Origin: Cynocephalus volans
Taxonomy: Eukaryota > Chordata > Mammalia > Dermoptera > Cynocephalidae
DNA length: 64,000 nucleotides
Assembly: GCF_027409185.1 (NCBI RefSeq)
Contig: NC_084461.1
Span: 190,236,501-190,300,500 of the forward strand
Direction of reading: 5' to 3'
Shown here: positions 45,050 to 57,749 of the stretch, in pieces
Numbering within the stretch: the first letter of the stretch is position 1
Layout of the letters: every line of letters begins with the position of its first letter
Position numbers and translations under genes: made by a program
The notes under the pieces: model-generated
Databases searched by the model: none
The model's input: only the letters and a program-made list of their open reading frames with translations
Told to the model about the DNA's origin: nothing

Positions 45050-45480
45050 TGGATTTTTTTAATTGTACATATTTGTGAGGTACAGTGTGTTTTAATACAT
45101 GCATATATTGTGCAATGATTCACATAGGGTAGCTAGCATATCTATCCCTAAACATTCACCTTTTCTTTGTGGTGGTTACAGTCGGGATCCTCTTTTCTAG
45201 CTCTTTAGAAATATACAATATAATATTAGCTCTAGTCAGCCTGGAACGCAGAACTTATTGTTCCTATCAACCTGTAACTTTGTGCTAGTTAATATACCTC
45301 CTCCCCTCTTCCCATGCCCCACTTCCCTTCCTGCCCTCTGGTAACCATTATCCTACTCTCTACTTCTATGAGAACTTTTTAAAAAAATTATTATTCCACA
45401 TATGAGTGAGATCATGCAATATTTTTCTTTCTGTGCCTGACTTACTTCATTTAACATGATGGTCTCCAGTTCCATCCCTG
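45050..45480 (+). repeat. L1 3' end
   Basis: Sense L1 3' text such as GTACATATTTGTGAGGTACA and TGTAACTTTGTGCTAG. Confidence 0.65.
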
Positions 45481-45827
45481 TTGCTGCAAATGTTTGAATG
45501 TTCGTATTCCTCCAAATTTATATGTTGAAATCCTAACCCAGCAGGTGATGGTATTAGAAGGTGATACCTTTGGGACTTTTTTGATCATGAGTGCCATGAA
45601 TGAGATTAGTACTCTTACACTAGGCAAAGTTATAAACAATTTCTTTTTGAGAATGCTACTTAAATGCAAGTATGAATATCATCTGGCTGAGTGTAAGAAG
45701 TTTAAAAGCTATATGTTTTATGATTTCTAGAATTATCTGTTATTCTAAAGTACACAAATATGTGATGGTCATGAGATAATTAAACTAAAGTGTTATTGTA
45801 TATAAATCACTGTTCACATTACTAACT

Positions 45828-45928
45828 TTTTTTTTTTTTTTTGGCAGCTAGCCAGTGTGGGGATCTGAATTTGCAACCCTGGTGTTATAAAACTGCGCTC
45901 TAACCAACTGAGCTAACTGGCTAGCCCC
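45828..45928 (-). mobile_element. tRNA-Ile-derived SINE (monomer)
   Basis: On the minus strand: GGCTAGCCAGTTAGCTCAGT, a TTATAACACCA loop and a poly(A) tail, seen here as the T-run at 45828-45842. Same family as 19671-19776. Confidence 0.8.
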
Positions 45929-46989
45929 TAAATTACTAACTTTTAATTTCAGGCATAAACAGAGAAACAATATCTTGCTGTACTCCAGAATGGGGAAGGG
46001 AAAAGTAGTCACATGGCCACAGGTTCATACTTATTAAAAGATTTCTAGAAGATTTCTAGAAAAAAAATTTTTTCCCCTTTTGGGTCAACTGAGAACCTTG
46101 GTTTGAGGCCAAAACTTCCATACATAGGAGAGACTTGGCAGCATGAGATTTTGGGAAGAGCTTAAGCAACAGACCACAAATGAAGTTTAAAAAAAAAAAA
46201 AGTCTAATAAATGACTTTTTTAAAGTTTACATCCAACAAGAAGGAAAGAAAAGAGAGGTCAAGGCCATGTAAATTATACTCCTCCCCCCACACCCAGAGA
46301 AAGGAAAAGAGGGGACTGAAAACTCAAAGTCAGAATGAATCCCAAAGAAATTGTTTAAAAGAATGGCTCAACCTGCGCTTTAAACCAGACTCAAGCAGAA
46401 ACAAGGCTCTGTGTCCCGACACCACTTCCTCTTCCTGGGCAGGCAGGAAGTCAGTCATGTGCCTGTGACTAGTTTCATCCAATGAAATGTGAGCTCAAGT
46501 GGCTTGGGACTAGTGGGCTGAGGCAGTCAAGGGCTAGTGTGTCTCTTCCCTCTCTCTTCACCACCACAGTGACCTGGGAGTCCATGTGTTCCAGAAAATA
46601 GAGAGAAACCTGAGCTGTGCTACATTTGGCATGCGTGAGAAATCACCCTGTGTGGCGTTAAGCTGCTGAGGTTTGTGGTCTGCTGCCTTCTGAAGCCTGG
46701 CCTATTCCATCCTGGTGAACACCTTGCCTAAATTTGCATTTCTCTGTTCTGATTACCCTGGGTGTGGAGAATCATGAAGAAGGCCAAATTAGTTATAGGA
46801 AAAAATAAACTGCATTTTTTTCCCTGCACATCTGAGTGTAGGATGAGAAAATCTGTTCTGCTAAAGATGCACAGCCTCACTCATTCCTCACCACACTCTG
46901 TGAATTGTCCAAATTCCCAGGTAAAGAAACTGAGACTCAGAAAGATGGTGACTCAAGCAAAGATACAAACTAATCAGGGCCAGAGCCAG

Positions 46990-47565
46990 GATTTTATGAC
47001 TGTGGGAGGCAGGACAATGGCCCCCCCAAAAACTGTCCATGTCCTGTCCTGTGTTACCTTACATGGCAAAAGGGACTTGGCAGATGTGATTAAGTTTGGG
47101 ATCTTGAGGTTATCCTGGATTACCCAAGTGGGCCCACAAATTTATTATCTTACAATTTTAGAGGCCAGACGTCCAAAAATAGTCTCTCTGGGTTAAAATC
47201 AAGATGTTGGCAGGGCTGGTTCCTTCTGGAAGCTCTAGGGGAGAATCCATTTCCCTGCCTTTTTCAGCTTGCGGAGGCTGCCTCCATTCCTTGGCTCAGG
47301 AACCCTTCCTTGCATCACTCCAGCCTCTCGACTCCATCATCACATCTCCTACCTACAGTGACACTGATCTCCTGCTTCCTTCTTATGAGGACCCTTGGGA
47401 TTATATCAAGCCCATGGAGATAATCCCAGATCATCTCCCCATATCAAAATCCTTAACTTAATCACGTCTACAAAGTCCCTTTTGTCATGTTAAGTAACAT
47501 ATTCACGGGTTCTAGGAATTAGGACACGGACATCTTTGGGGGCATTATTCAGTTTATCACAGTGG
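46990..47565. repeat. MLT1-type LTRs in opposed orientation
   Basis: Sense MLT1 (46990-47140, with AATGGCCCCCCCAAAAACTG) runs directly into antisense MLT1 (47140-47560, with TTATTATCTTACAATTTTAG and ATTAGGACACGGACATC). Confidence 0.65.
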
Positions 47566-48238
47566 GCATTTACAAACAGTTGGAATTTCAACCATGACAC
47601 TGGAGAACGAACCTAGGAACTGAGTGTAAACAGAGGAAGGAACAGGCCCAACGACTGAGGCCTGAGGCCCTGGATATAAATCAATCCTCTGCTGCCCTGA
47701 TCCGCCTCAAACTCTCTTCAAGAGCTCCAAGTCCAAAGTCCCTCCTGTTTCTCCTCTGTCCTCTATTCCTTCCTATCCAGGTGGTCTCTGCATCCTGCCC
47801 ATTGCCAGCCCCAGTGCTGAGTCCTGAGGCCACAGTACCCCTGGCACCTTGGGGACGTGTGGACCCAGCTGCCACCCACAGCACTGTTGCTGAGCTCACA
47901 GCTTCCTGGTGAGTTAGGGATGAGGACTTGTCTTCTTCTCTGCTTTGCCAAAATTCCTCCAGGAAACAAGTAAGAGAGAAATTCATCCCAATCTTGTCCC
48001 TCCGTGCTCTGCCTCTTCCCCGACTGAGCAGTTTTTCTCCTGCAAACACAAGACTCATGTCAGAAGAAAAGAAAAAACTACATTACTCAACACCTACTGA
48101 TTAAACGCCAACTTCTAAACACTGACATTTGATGCTCCTCACATGATCCTAAAAGATTCACATTTTACAGAAGAGAAAAGGGACTCCGCTGTTACAGAGC
48201 TGATCCAACGCCATTGAATTCATAAGTGCCTAGAATTT

Positions 48239-48960
48239 TATCCCAACTTATTCATTTCCTGTTGCTGCTGTAACAAATTACCACAAACTGAGTGGCTTAA
48301 AACAACAAAATGTATTCTGTCACAGTTCTAGAGGTCAGAAGTCTGAAACAGGTCTCACTGGACTAAAACCAAGGTATCAAAAAAGGGTCCTTTCTGGAGG
48401 CTCTCGGGGGTGTCTTAGTCTGTCTTCTGTTATAGAACTGAATACCACATACTGGGTAATTTATAAAGAACAGAGATATATTTAGCTCATGGTTCTGGAG
48501 GCTGGGAAGTCCAAGAGCCTGGCTCTGGCATCTGGCAAGGGCCTTCCTGCTACATCATGACATCAAGGGAGGTATCACATGGTGAGACACAGCAAGAATG
48601 CATGTGCGTGCCAGCTCAGGCTTCTCATCTTCTTATAAAGCTATTAGTCCTATCATGGGGGCCCCACCCTGATGACCTTATCTAATCCAAGTTACCTCCC
48701 AAAGGCCTTGCCTCCAATCAACATATGAATTTGGGGATTAAGTTTCCAACACATGAAATTTGGGGGACCCATTCAAACCATAGCAAGGAAAATTTGTTCC
48801 TTGCCTCTTCCAGCTTCTAGAGGCTGCCAGCATTTTTTGGCTTATGGCTGAGTGGCTCCAGTCTCTGCTTCCACCATCTCATTGCCTTCTCCTCTCTATA
48901 TCTCTGACTTTGACTTCCCCTTCCCCCTCTTACAAGGGACCCATTTCTAAGGTATATACC
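48239..48960 (-). repeat. MLT1-type LTR with a nested MST-type LTR
   Basis: The outer antisense MLT1 (48239-48410 and 48786-48960) is interrupted by an inner antisense MST/THE-like LTR (about 48411-48785) running from GTCTTAGTCTGTCTTCTGTT to CCATTCAAACCATAGCA. Confidence 0.65.
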
Positions 48961-49510
48961 AAATGAAAATATATGTTCACAAAAAAACTTGCACTCACAT
49001 GTTCATAGAAACTTTATTTATAATAGCCAAAAACTAGAAACAACCCAAATGTCTCAACAAAAGAGGAACTAAACAGAAAAATTGTGGTATATACATACAA
49101 CGGAATGCCACTCAGCAAAAAAGAAGGAACAAATACCAATAATATATAACAGCATGAATGAGTTTTGAAGGCACAACACTGAGCAAGAGAAGCAGACACA
49201 GAAGAGTATATACTGCACTATTCCATTTTATGAAGTTCAAGAACAAAGAAAACTAATTTCTGGTGATAGAAATCAGGCAGTGATTATTGGACAGTGGTTG
49301 CTGGAGGGGTGGGGTGGTTGACCAGAGGGAGCACAGGGGAACTTTCTGGGGTGATTGGAATGTTCTATATCTTGATTTGGGTGCTGCTTACATGGGCATA
49401 TTAATTTATCTAAAATCTTCAAAATATACTTAATTTGGGCATTTGGTTGTATGGAGATTGTACCTCAACAATATTAATTTTAAAAAAGTGAAAAAAATTC
49501 CTGTAGAAAT
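48960..49510 (+). repeat. L1M 3' region
   Basis: Sense L1 text including ATAATAGCCAAAAACTAGAA, AATGCCACTCAGC and TGTACCTCAACAAT. No intact ORF2 remains. Confidence 0.65.
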
Positions 49511-50454
49511 TGTATTTGTCATTCTTTGGGATGGGATAAGTTAAGTTGAACAGTAATGCTTCAGTGTTGGCCTGGTTGTGGGAAAGCAGACACTCACATA
49601 TTGGTAGTGAGAGTGTAAGTTGGTCTAGTCACTTTTGGAGGGCGTTGTGGCCATATTCATCTACATTTTAAATTTGTTATTCTTTATCCTAGTATTTCCA
49701 CTGCTAGGTATGTGCTTTAGGGAACTACTTATAAGTGGATAAGGGGATGCATGACCAAGAGGCTTTGTTGCAGGGAATTTGGGGACTTATGGAAATGTTC
49801 TAATATCTTGATTTGGGTGATGGTACCTCAGATGTATGCATTTGCAAAACTCTTCAAACTGTACTTTTAAAACAAGTGTATGTTAAAGTGTATAAATTTG
49901 TTCTGATTGCCTCCAGTTCACACTGTTGGTGATGGAGGGATCTCCCACCCTGCATGGTATGAGATGGCTGAACACATGACACCCAACACCAGACTGATGA
50001 GATAGATAGCAGTTGATTAATACCTAGTCAAGGGGAAGGAGCTTATTAGTACATAGCACCTTAGTACATAGCCCAAGGGAAAAGGGCATTGCACACCATG
50101 AAGGGCCACATGGGGGTTGTACTTGGGAACAGAGTAAACCAGTAGGGGTTATGGGAAGCAGGCTTTGTAATAACAAGAGGTTGGGGTACCCCCTGGTTCC
50201 CCAGGAGGATGTGATTGGTTTAATTGAATAACTCCACAGGCTGACAGGGAGGTGAAACTCATTAGGTGAGGACCAGATGGGGAGCAACTGGTCCAGCTCT
50301 TAGGGGGACTGGATGGATAGGGAGCCTTTCTCACTGGTGGGGCATATCTGATGAGAGCAGAGGAACTCAAGGTTAGGCTTTTGTGGCCTGGTAAGGCTCA
50401 AAGATGTCAAGGCAGCACATGAAGTTCTAAGTCTCACCATACAAAATTGTACCT

Positions 50455-51450
50455 CGATAAAGAAAAAGATTTAATCACAAGACTGGCAAAAATTAAGAAG
50501 CTGGACAAAACCAAGTGCTTATAAGGATGTGGAACAGTGGAAATTCTCATACATGACTGGTAGGAATATAAATTAACACAGCCACTTTGGGGGAGAAATG
50601 GCAATAGCTGTTAAAATGCAAATACCACATATCTGTTAGAATTCAGCAATTCATTTCAAAGAATGTAACTTCTTCTAGAAATACATGCTTTTATGTGTAT
50701 GGGGACACATATATTGAAACATTCACGGCAGTGTTACTCATATAGCCCTAAACTGAAAATAACCAGAATGTCAGTGAACAGATGGATAAATTGTAGTATT
50801 TTTATACGATAGAATGAAAATGAATAAATGTCAGCTACATACAACATGGATACCCCTTAAAAACATTAAGTGTGAAATTCCACATGCAAAAAATACCAAC
50901 TGTATGATTCTGTTCCTTTAAAGTCTGAGAACAAGCAAAACCCAAATTTGATTTTTAAAAATGCAAATTAGGTGGTATGATTATGTTTAAAAAACAACTC
51001 ACATCTTTAGTCTTCCTTCCCCAGAATTCCTAATGCCAGTCTAACCATGAGAAAAAAAATCAGACAAACTCCAACTGGGGGACGTTCTACAGAATACTCC
51101 ACCAGTGCTCCTCAAAGCGGTGAAGATCATCAAAAGCAAGGAAAGCCATAGCCAAGAGGAACCTAAGGAGACGTGGTCACTAAATGTAATGTGGTATCTG
51201 GATGGGGTCCTGGGCCAGAAAAGGGACACTAGGGGTAAGCTGGTGAAGTAAGAATAAGCTGAGGAGTTTAGTTAACAGTAACAAGTAACGTGCCAGTGCC
51301 AGCTTCTTTGTTACAAGTGTACCATGGTATTGCAATATCTTAACAAGGGACACTGGGTAAAGGGTGTATGGGAATTCTTTATACTATCTTTGCAAAGTCT
51401 ATTTAAATCTAATACTATTCTAAAATTAAAAGTTTATTTTTAAAAAACAT
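50455..51450 (+). repeat. L1M fragment
   Basis: Sense L1 text, for example GTAGGAATATAAATTAACAC and TTTTTATACGATAGAATG, then an L1 tail ending near AAAATTAAAAGTTTATTTTT. Confidence 0.55.
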
Positions 51451-51559
51451 CTCAAAAGTGAATGCCATGAAAGTCAAGGTAGTAGTTGCCAATGGGGGTG
51501 GGGGAGGGGAGAATAGTTTAGAACTGAGCAGAGTCACACAGGGGGTTCCTGGATGCTGT

Positions 51560-52180
51560 CAATGTTTTATTTCTTGACATGAGCGGCGCTTTTAAGCATA
51601 TTTGTTTTAAGATTTGTTAAGCTGTCTATTTACATTTCCGTACTTTGGTGCATGTTTGCCATATTTCACACAAGAAAAGTTAAAATTTTACATTTCTTTC
51701 ATTAACACTTAGATCTACGTCTAGCATCCTTTTCAGAGATTTACTGCTTATTTGCATTTATTTGTCTAATAACTACCTGTCCATGTCCTTTGTCCACTTC
51801 TCTATGTTGTCTTGTTTTACTTACCTTTGTACAAGCTCTTTCCATATTAAATAATTCAGCCTTTCTAACTAGTGTTGCAGACATTTTTCCCAGTGCTTTG
51901 TTTATATATTCCGGTAGTTAAATTGTTCGTTCTTTTCCTTTGAGTTTTAAAGGAAAAACTCAAAAGTTAGAAAGGTCTTCACTTCCAGGATTTTATTAGT
52001 TTTAGTTTTTACATGTTCAGTTTTGATCTGTCTGGAATTTTTTCACTGTAAGAAGGTAGGTGAAAATCCAGCTTTATTTTATTTCCAAATGGCTGGCCAG
52101 TTACCTTAACATCTTACCACCCTGCCACACATAAGATGTGCTGCCTTTATTATATACTAAATTCCCTGTGTATTGGGTCT
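51560..52180 (-). repeat. L1 fragment
   Basis: Antisense L1-type AT-rich sequence with TTTATTTGTCTAATAACTAC and CCAGTTACCTTAACATC. Confidence 0.45.
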
Positions 52181-53029
52181 ATTTCAGAACTTTCCTTTGT
52201 GTGACTCATCTGTCTACCCACCCGTCCCTGCACCAGGGTCTTAACAGAAGAAAACTCTGACCAGCTGAACTGTTATCCAAACATGAAACATGTCCTGATA
52301 CACATAGCAGGGACTGACTCACTCTTTCCCTTACATGGAATATCCTTACCCCATATCTTAGTGGACATGTGCCCGTATTTCAAGTGCCACCGCAAACACC
52401 ATCTCCTTTAAGTCTTTTTGATCTTCTGAGTGATGTGCTCTCTAGGAAAATCTAGCATCTTGGTTTTGGGCATATTTCCAAAGAAAGACTATTTCCAAAC
52501 CCTCTTGGTTTGTAGGAAGGGGGTTTTTGATCATCTGACAATAATCAATTGACGTCTCAGTGGTTGCCAAAGGGGAGTTCGTCAGTCTACAGATAATCCG
52601 TGTGAAGACCTCAGATAGAGCTAGCACCAGAACGATGACTGATAGTCATATTTCTTTGTCTGGTTAAAGGAGTATTAACATATTGTGTAATATGGTATGG
52701 TGCATTCATTCTAGATTTTAAGTTTCTTGAGAGCAAAAATGGAACAAAAGGTGTGTTCAGGGATTTAGCCTCTGACACATGTCCAAGGAGGTTGGCCAGC
52801 AGAAGGAACTTAGAAAGTCCAATGAACTATAATGCTGTTTACCTCTGATCTCAAAGGGCTAACTCTGGAAACACAGTGCCAGATGTTTGATTAGGTTCAT
52901 TTGTCCAAAATACGCACAGTTGTGATGTACTTCTTTGTAGACAATGACCCACTTGAGACTTACTGGGTGAAATCTAATGATGTCTGTAGCCCCCACTATT
53001 CCAGCTATCCAGAAATACCTCTTTGTAAG

Positions 53030-53150
53030 TTGTCTAATAATAACACCAGCAGCTACCATTTCTCAAGCTCTCAGTATGTACTAGACACCTAGGACAAATA
53101 TTGCTCCTTTAATTCTCACAACAGCTCCCTGGACAGAGCTCAGAGAGGCT
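53030..53150 (-). repeat. MIR SINE fragment
   Basis: Antisense MIR: AGTATGTACTAGACACCTAG and TTAATTCTCACAACAGC. Confidence 0.55.
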
Positions 53151-53326
53151 ACAGGCACAGACTCTGAAGCAGCACCATCCAATAGGACCTTCTGCAGTGA
53201 TTGAATGTTCTAGATGTGTGATGACCAACTTGTAGCCAACAGCCACATTGCCTATTGAGCACTTGAAATATGGCTAGCGTGTCTGAGGAACTGAATTTTA
53301 AATTGTACCTAATTTTAGTTAATTTT

Positions 53327-53472
53327 TTTTTTTTTTTTTTTTGGTCTTTTTCGTGACCTGGGTACTCAGCCAGTGAGCATACCGGCCATTCCTATGTAGG
53401 ATCCGAACCCGCGGCGGGAGCGTCGTTGCGCTCCTAGCGCCGCACTCTCCCGAGTGCGCCATGGGGTCGGCC
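53327..53472 (-). mobile_element. Dimeric tRNA-derived SINE, 17-bp TSD
   Basis: The minus strand reads GGCCGACCCCATGGCGCACT, GTTCGGATCCTACATAGG, then a second tRNA-like head GGCCGGTATGCTCACTGGCT and poly(A). The insertion is flanked by CTAATTTTAGTTAATTT at 53310-53326 and 53473-53489, an exact 17-base duplication typical of L1-driven insertion. Confidence 0.88.
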
Positions 53473-53499
53473 CTAATTTTAGTTAATTTAAATTTAAAT

Positions 53500-54045
53500 A
53501 GCCTGCAGATCTAAATCCCAGCTCTGCCACTTACTGGGTAGGCTTGGGCAAGTTATTGCACCTCTTTAGCCTGTTTTTCCTCTTAGGTAAATGTTATAGA
53601 CTGAATTGTGTCCCCCCAAACTTCACAGGTTGAAGCCCTAATCCCTATTATCTTAGAAAGTGACCTTAAAGAGATATAAGGTCAAGGTAATTAAGGTAGT
53701 TAAAAGTAAGGAGGTCATAAGGGTGGGACCCTAATCCAATAGGACTAGTGTCCTTATGAGAAGAGGAAGAGACCCAGGGAGGTGCATGCACAGAGAGGAG
53801 ACTATGTGAAGACACACAGTCATCTGCAAGCCAAGGAGAGAAACCAACCCTGCCAGCACCTTGATCTTGGACTTCCAGCCTCCAGAATTGTGAGAAATGA
53901 ATTAGTCATGGCAATCCTAGCAAATTAACATAGTAAGGTAAGAATTATAAGGACCTAGTTCATGGGATTATTGTGAGAGTTAATTAATACATATGCAAAG
54001 TACATTATATGGTGCCTAATGAGTGCTCAATAAGTCACTAATATA
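53500..54045 (+). repeat. MIR SINE split by an MLT1 LTR
   Basis: MIR left part 53500-53590 (CTCTGCCACTTACTGGGTAG) and right part 53935-54045 (GAGTGCTCAATAAGTCACTA). The MLT1 between them (about 53592-53930) starts TGTTATAGACTGAATTGTGT. Confidence 0.7.
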
Positions 54046-54049
54046 ATTA

Positions 54050-54180
54050 TTATTATTATAGGTGGGCAAGCTGAGATCAGAGCAGAAGTGACTTGCTAAG
54101 GCCACAGAGTCAGAAAGTAGAACTGGACCTCACGCTCGGTTCTGTCTGACTCCAAAGACACAGTGCTCTGCCCCACTGCC
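54050..54180 (-). repeat. MIR SINE
   Basis: Antisense MIR: GGCCACAGAGTCAGAAAGTA and CTGTCTGACTCCAAAG. It abuts the preceding sense MIR tail to tail. Confidence 0.6.
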
Positions 54181-54343
54181 TTCCTCCTTCTCCACCTTTA
54201 TATGAGACCCATAATCCCTGCCTGTGGAGCTGGCAGACTGCACGCAGTGGGAAGAATACAAACTCGCTGCTTCCTTCCAAGTCTTACTCTTCAGAGTAAG
54301 GCGTCTGTGGCACATGGATCCCAGGTGTTATTCTGGACCCAGA

Positions 54344-54386
54344 AAAACAACAACACAACAATAACAACAACAACAACAACAACTAA
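54344..54386 (+). repeat. (ACA)n microsatellite
   Basis: An imperfect AAC/ACA run. Confidence 0.9.
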
Positions 54387-54910
54387 ATTTCCTATCATGG
54401 TAGTCTTTTAATTAATATCGGAAGCCAGGAAAGAAAATATTCACTGACTTAAAGACATGATTCCTTCATATTCTCAAAGATGAAGCCAATGTCCCTACCA
54501 TCTCCAGAGAGTGCCAAAACCTCTGGCTGTCTTATGTTCGCCAGCCACGTTAGATACAGCCATGCGTGATTTTGTCAAGCTCAGCCTCTTCATTAATTCT
54601 TGACTCCATGGCTCAGGCAATCCCACTGCCAAAGCTGGGACTTATTCTGGCCAGGAGACCCAAAAGACTGCTTATCTTCAGTTAACTTAAACACATTGTC
54701 TGGGCCATTCATATACTGAGATACTCGTAAGAGGAGTGAGAGTATCCAACAAAACCAGACAACTTCTAGCCACCGGATAAGGCTGTTCCTGAAAAAGAAG
54801 TAAGAAACCTGCCCCCAAATGCTGATCTCTCCTCCTGAGGCAGGACGTTATCATCTCCCAAGAAACCAGGCTTTAGAGTAACACAATCCAGAAGAAGAGC
54901 CAACATGTCT

Positions 54911-55014
54911 CGTTGCTGTGGTGGTGGTGTTTGGCGGCTGGCTGGTATGGAGATCCCAACCCTTGACCTTGGTGTTATAACACTGTGCTCTAACCAACTG
55001 AGCTAACTGGCCAG
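54911..55014 (-). mobile_element. tRNA-Ile-derived SINE with imperfect TSD
   Basis: The minus strand reads GGCTGGCCAGTTAGCTCAGT. The flanks share AGAAGAGCCAACATG (54895-54909) and AGAAGAGCCAATATG (about 55018-55032), one mismatch. Confidence 0.78.
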
Positions 55015-55139
55015 CCCAGAAGAGCCAATATGGACATTGGAGTTCCAGAACTTTCCATCTGATGGAACTGAAGGACCAAGAAAGTGGTCAGGTGCAGAGA
55101 GGAGTTCTGTTCCTGCTGTGCCATGATAAGGTGTGTGGA

Positions 55140-55400
55140 TCTTGTCATCCATTTTTTTTAATTGACTAAGAAAAATTGTATATATTTATTGTGTACAACA
55201 TGATGTTCTGAGATACATATACATCGTGGAATGGCTAAACCAAGCTATTTAACATATACATTACCTCACATACTTTATTTTGTGTGGTGAAAACACTTAA
55301 AATCTACTCTCTTAGGAATTTTCAAGTATACAACATATTGGTATTAACTGTGATCACCATGATTCATATAGATCTCTCGAACTTACCCCTCTTTGGCCTC
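55140..55400 (+). repeat. L1 3' end
   Basis: Shows TTGTATATATTTATTGTGTA, CATGATGTTCTGAGATACAT and TAACTGTGATCACCATG, the familiar L1 3' UTR text. Confidence 0.75.
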
Positions 55401-55429
55401 CATTTTAAAATGAGAGTGTTATATTAAAG

Positions 55430-56790
55430 AAGAACTAAGGTCCCTCCCAGGGAGAGAATTTAAGTACTCAAGAAGAAATTTTAGAGTAATCCCTAAAAGT
55501 ATTTTTAAATCATCATTAAAACTTTCTTTATGCAATAATGACTCAAGAGGAAAATGAGCATCATTTTGCCTATTATTGTAATAGTCTAATTAAAAAGCAA
55601 ATAATGCCATGTGTAACAAAATCATCAGTGCTGAGCAGCCAACTGGTCTGGGCTTGGTGGGCAAGATGAGCAAGACCCAGTGGGAAGGGGAAAGGAGCCA
55701 GGTGCAGGAGAGGATAACCGGAGCCTCCATCAACCTGCACAGCTGGACTCACAGATGTGACAGCAGCCCTGAGGCCAGGAGGTTCCCACCTTGTGAACCT
55801 TGAACTACTTGGGCAAATCACTAACCCTTCGTGCCCACCAAAGACTACCTCCCTAAATCAGTGAAAACCTTGCTACTATCGATTAAAAATAAAAAATTAG
55901 GAATGCCTGATGACTGCAATTTTAGAATGTTTGGAAAAGCTTTAATTACAGCTCCATGATTTTTGAGTAATATCCAGCTATAGTGGAGCAGAGACTAACA
56001 TAGTTAGTAAATATGAGCTTGATGGTTTTCATTTTATTACCAAGCAGCTAGCTCCTTCCAGCCTAGACAGCATAAGATCCAGATCCAGATCTGTACTGCC
56101 GTATTTGAGTCCACATTTACTGAGCAGAGGCTTTATGGTGTTACTATGGACTGTGCTGGTGCTGACTGTGCAAAGTTGAATAAATCAGACAAGGGGAGCA
56201 GTCTAGTGGAATGATATGTGACTACAAATTATAACCATAGTTGTAAGTTTTTAAAAGGCAACTATATGGCCAACCTTTTAACACCTGACTCTGTCAGACA
56301 AACCAGTCCTTAGCTATTTCACCAGTACGGGTCAAGAGTTGGATTTCTAAGGAATGGCTCACTATAACAATAACAGTGTAGCAACCACTTTATAAAACAA
56401 AAACCACAGGAGAGATAAGGAGACATGAAACATGCTGATAATAGAAGATTTAACAGACCACTCTCAGGACAAGCAGATCAAGTGAACTAAACTGTGTAAA
56501 TATAAGACCTAAACAATACAATCAATATGGTAGACCTTAGTGATATATGTTGAATTTTAACCCTGATAATAGAAAAGACATCTTCTCAAGCAAACATGGA
56601 AAATTTACAAGAATTGATCGCAGGTCACAAAGAAAACATAAAGTTCCATAAAGCAGAAATATTAAAAATAATACTCTCTAGTCACAATGCAATAAAAGTA
56701 GAAATTATTAAGAAATTTTATAAAAGGTCTTTCCATCTAGACATTTTTTAACTTTTTATTAAACAAGACTTGGGTAAAGGGGGAAATACT
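55430..56790. other. Intergenic DNA, L1-like in its 3' part
   Basis: No gene is seen. From about 56420 to 56790 the text resembles L1 ORF2 (GGAAAATTTACAAGAATTGA region) without an open frame. Confidence 0.4.
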
Positions 56791-56799
56791 CGTATATAC

Positions 56800-56840
56800 T
56801 TGTGTGTGTGTGTACACACACACACACACACACACATATA
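56800..56840 (+). repeat. (TG)n(AC)n microsatellite
   Basis: A TG run followed by an AC run: a short dinucleotide palindrome directly abutting the mariner MITE. Confidence 0.9.
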
Positions 56841-56843
56841 TGA

Positions 56844-56921
56844 GAGGTCTTCAAAAAGTTCATGGAAGTGTTTGTATTATCTTTTAATCCCATTTTACCA
56901 TGAACTTTTTGAAGTACCCTC
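56844..56921. mobile_element. Mariner-type MITE with inverted termini
   Basis: 78 bases; left end GAGGTCTTCAAAAAGTTCAT and right end CATGAACTTTTTGAAGTACC are inverted copies. A truncated relative lies at 19823-19870. Confidence 0.65.
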
Positions 56922-56964
56922 AGATGTCCTGAAGTCAGCATCTTATTTAATGAGGACCCACTAG

Positions 56965-57430
56965 AGGCATTTCTACTAAGGCTGCCATAACAAATTACCA
57001 CAAACTGGCTGGCTCAAACAACAGAAATGTATTGTGTCATGGTTCTGGAGGCCAGAACCTGGAATCAGTTGTCACCAGGGTTGGTTCCATCTGGAGACTC
57101 CAAGAGAGAATGCGTTCCCTGCCTCTCTCCCAGCTTCTGACGGTTTGCTGGCAGTCTTTCGTGTTCTTTCCTTGTAGATACATCACCCCAATCTCTGCCT
57201 TCGTGTTCACATGACATTCTCCCTGTGTGCATGTCTGTCTTCAAATTTCCCCTTTTTATAAGCACACCAGGCATCTGGGATTAGGTTCCCACACTGCTCC
57301 AATATGACCTCATCTTAACTGATTGTAACTGCAATGACCCTATTTCCAAAGAAGGTCACATTCTGAGGGACTGAAGGTTAAGATTTCAACATATGAATGG
57401 GTTGGGGGTGGGCACAATTCAACTGTTACA
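56965..57430 (-). repeat. MLT1-type LTR
   Basis: Antisense MLT1 with GCTGCCATAACAAATTACCA and TTTCCAAAGAAGGTCACATT. Confidence 0.75.
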
Positions 57431-57749
57431 GGTTAACCACTATTTCACTACTATTCAACATTGTATTAATGGTTTTACCCAATGCAATTAGGTAAGCAAA
57501 ATCAATTAGAGGGATTAAAATCGGAAGAAAATAAAATGGTCTTTATTTGTAAGTGATGTGATTGTGTATCTGTAAAACACTAGATAATCAATGATAAAAC
57601 CAACACAAATAATAAAATAATTCAGTAAGGCAGCAGGATATAAAATTAACATACAGAAATCAATAGCCTTCACATACACAAATAATAACCGGTTAGAAGA
57701 TGTAATTTCCTTTACAATAGCAACAAAGATAAAATACTTTGAAAAATAA

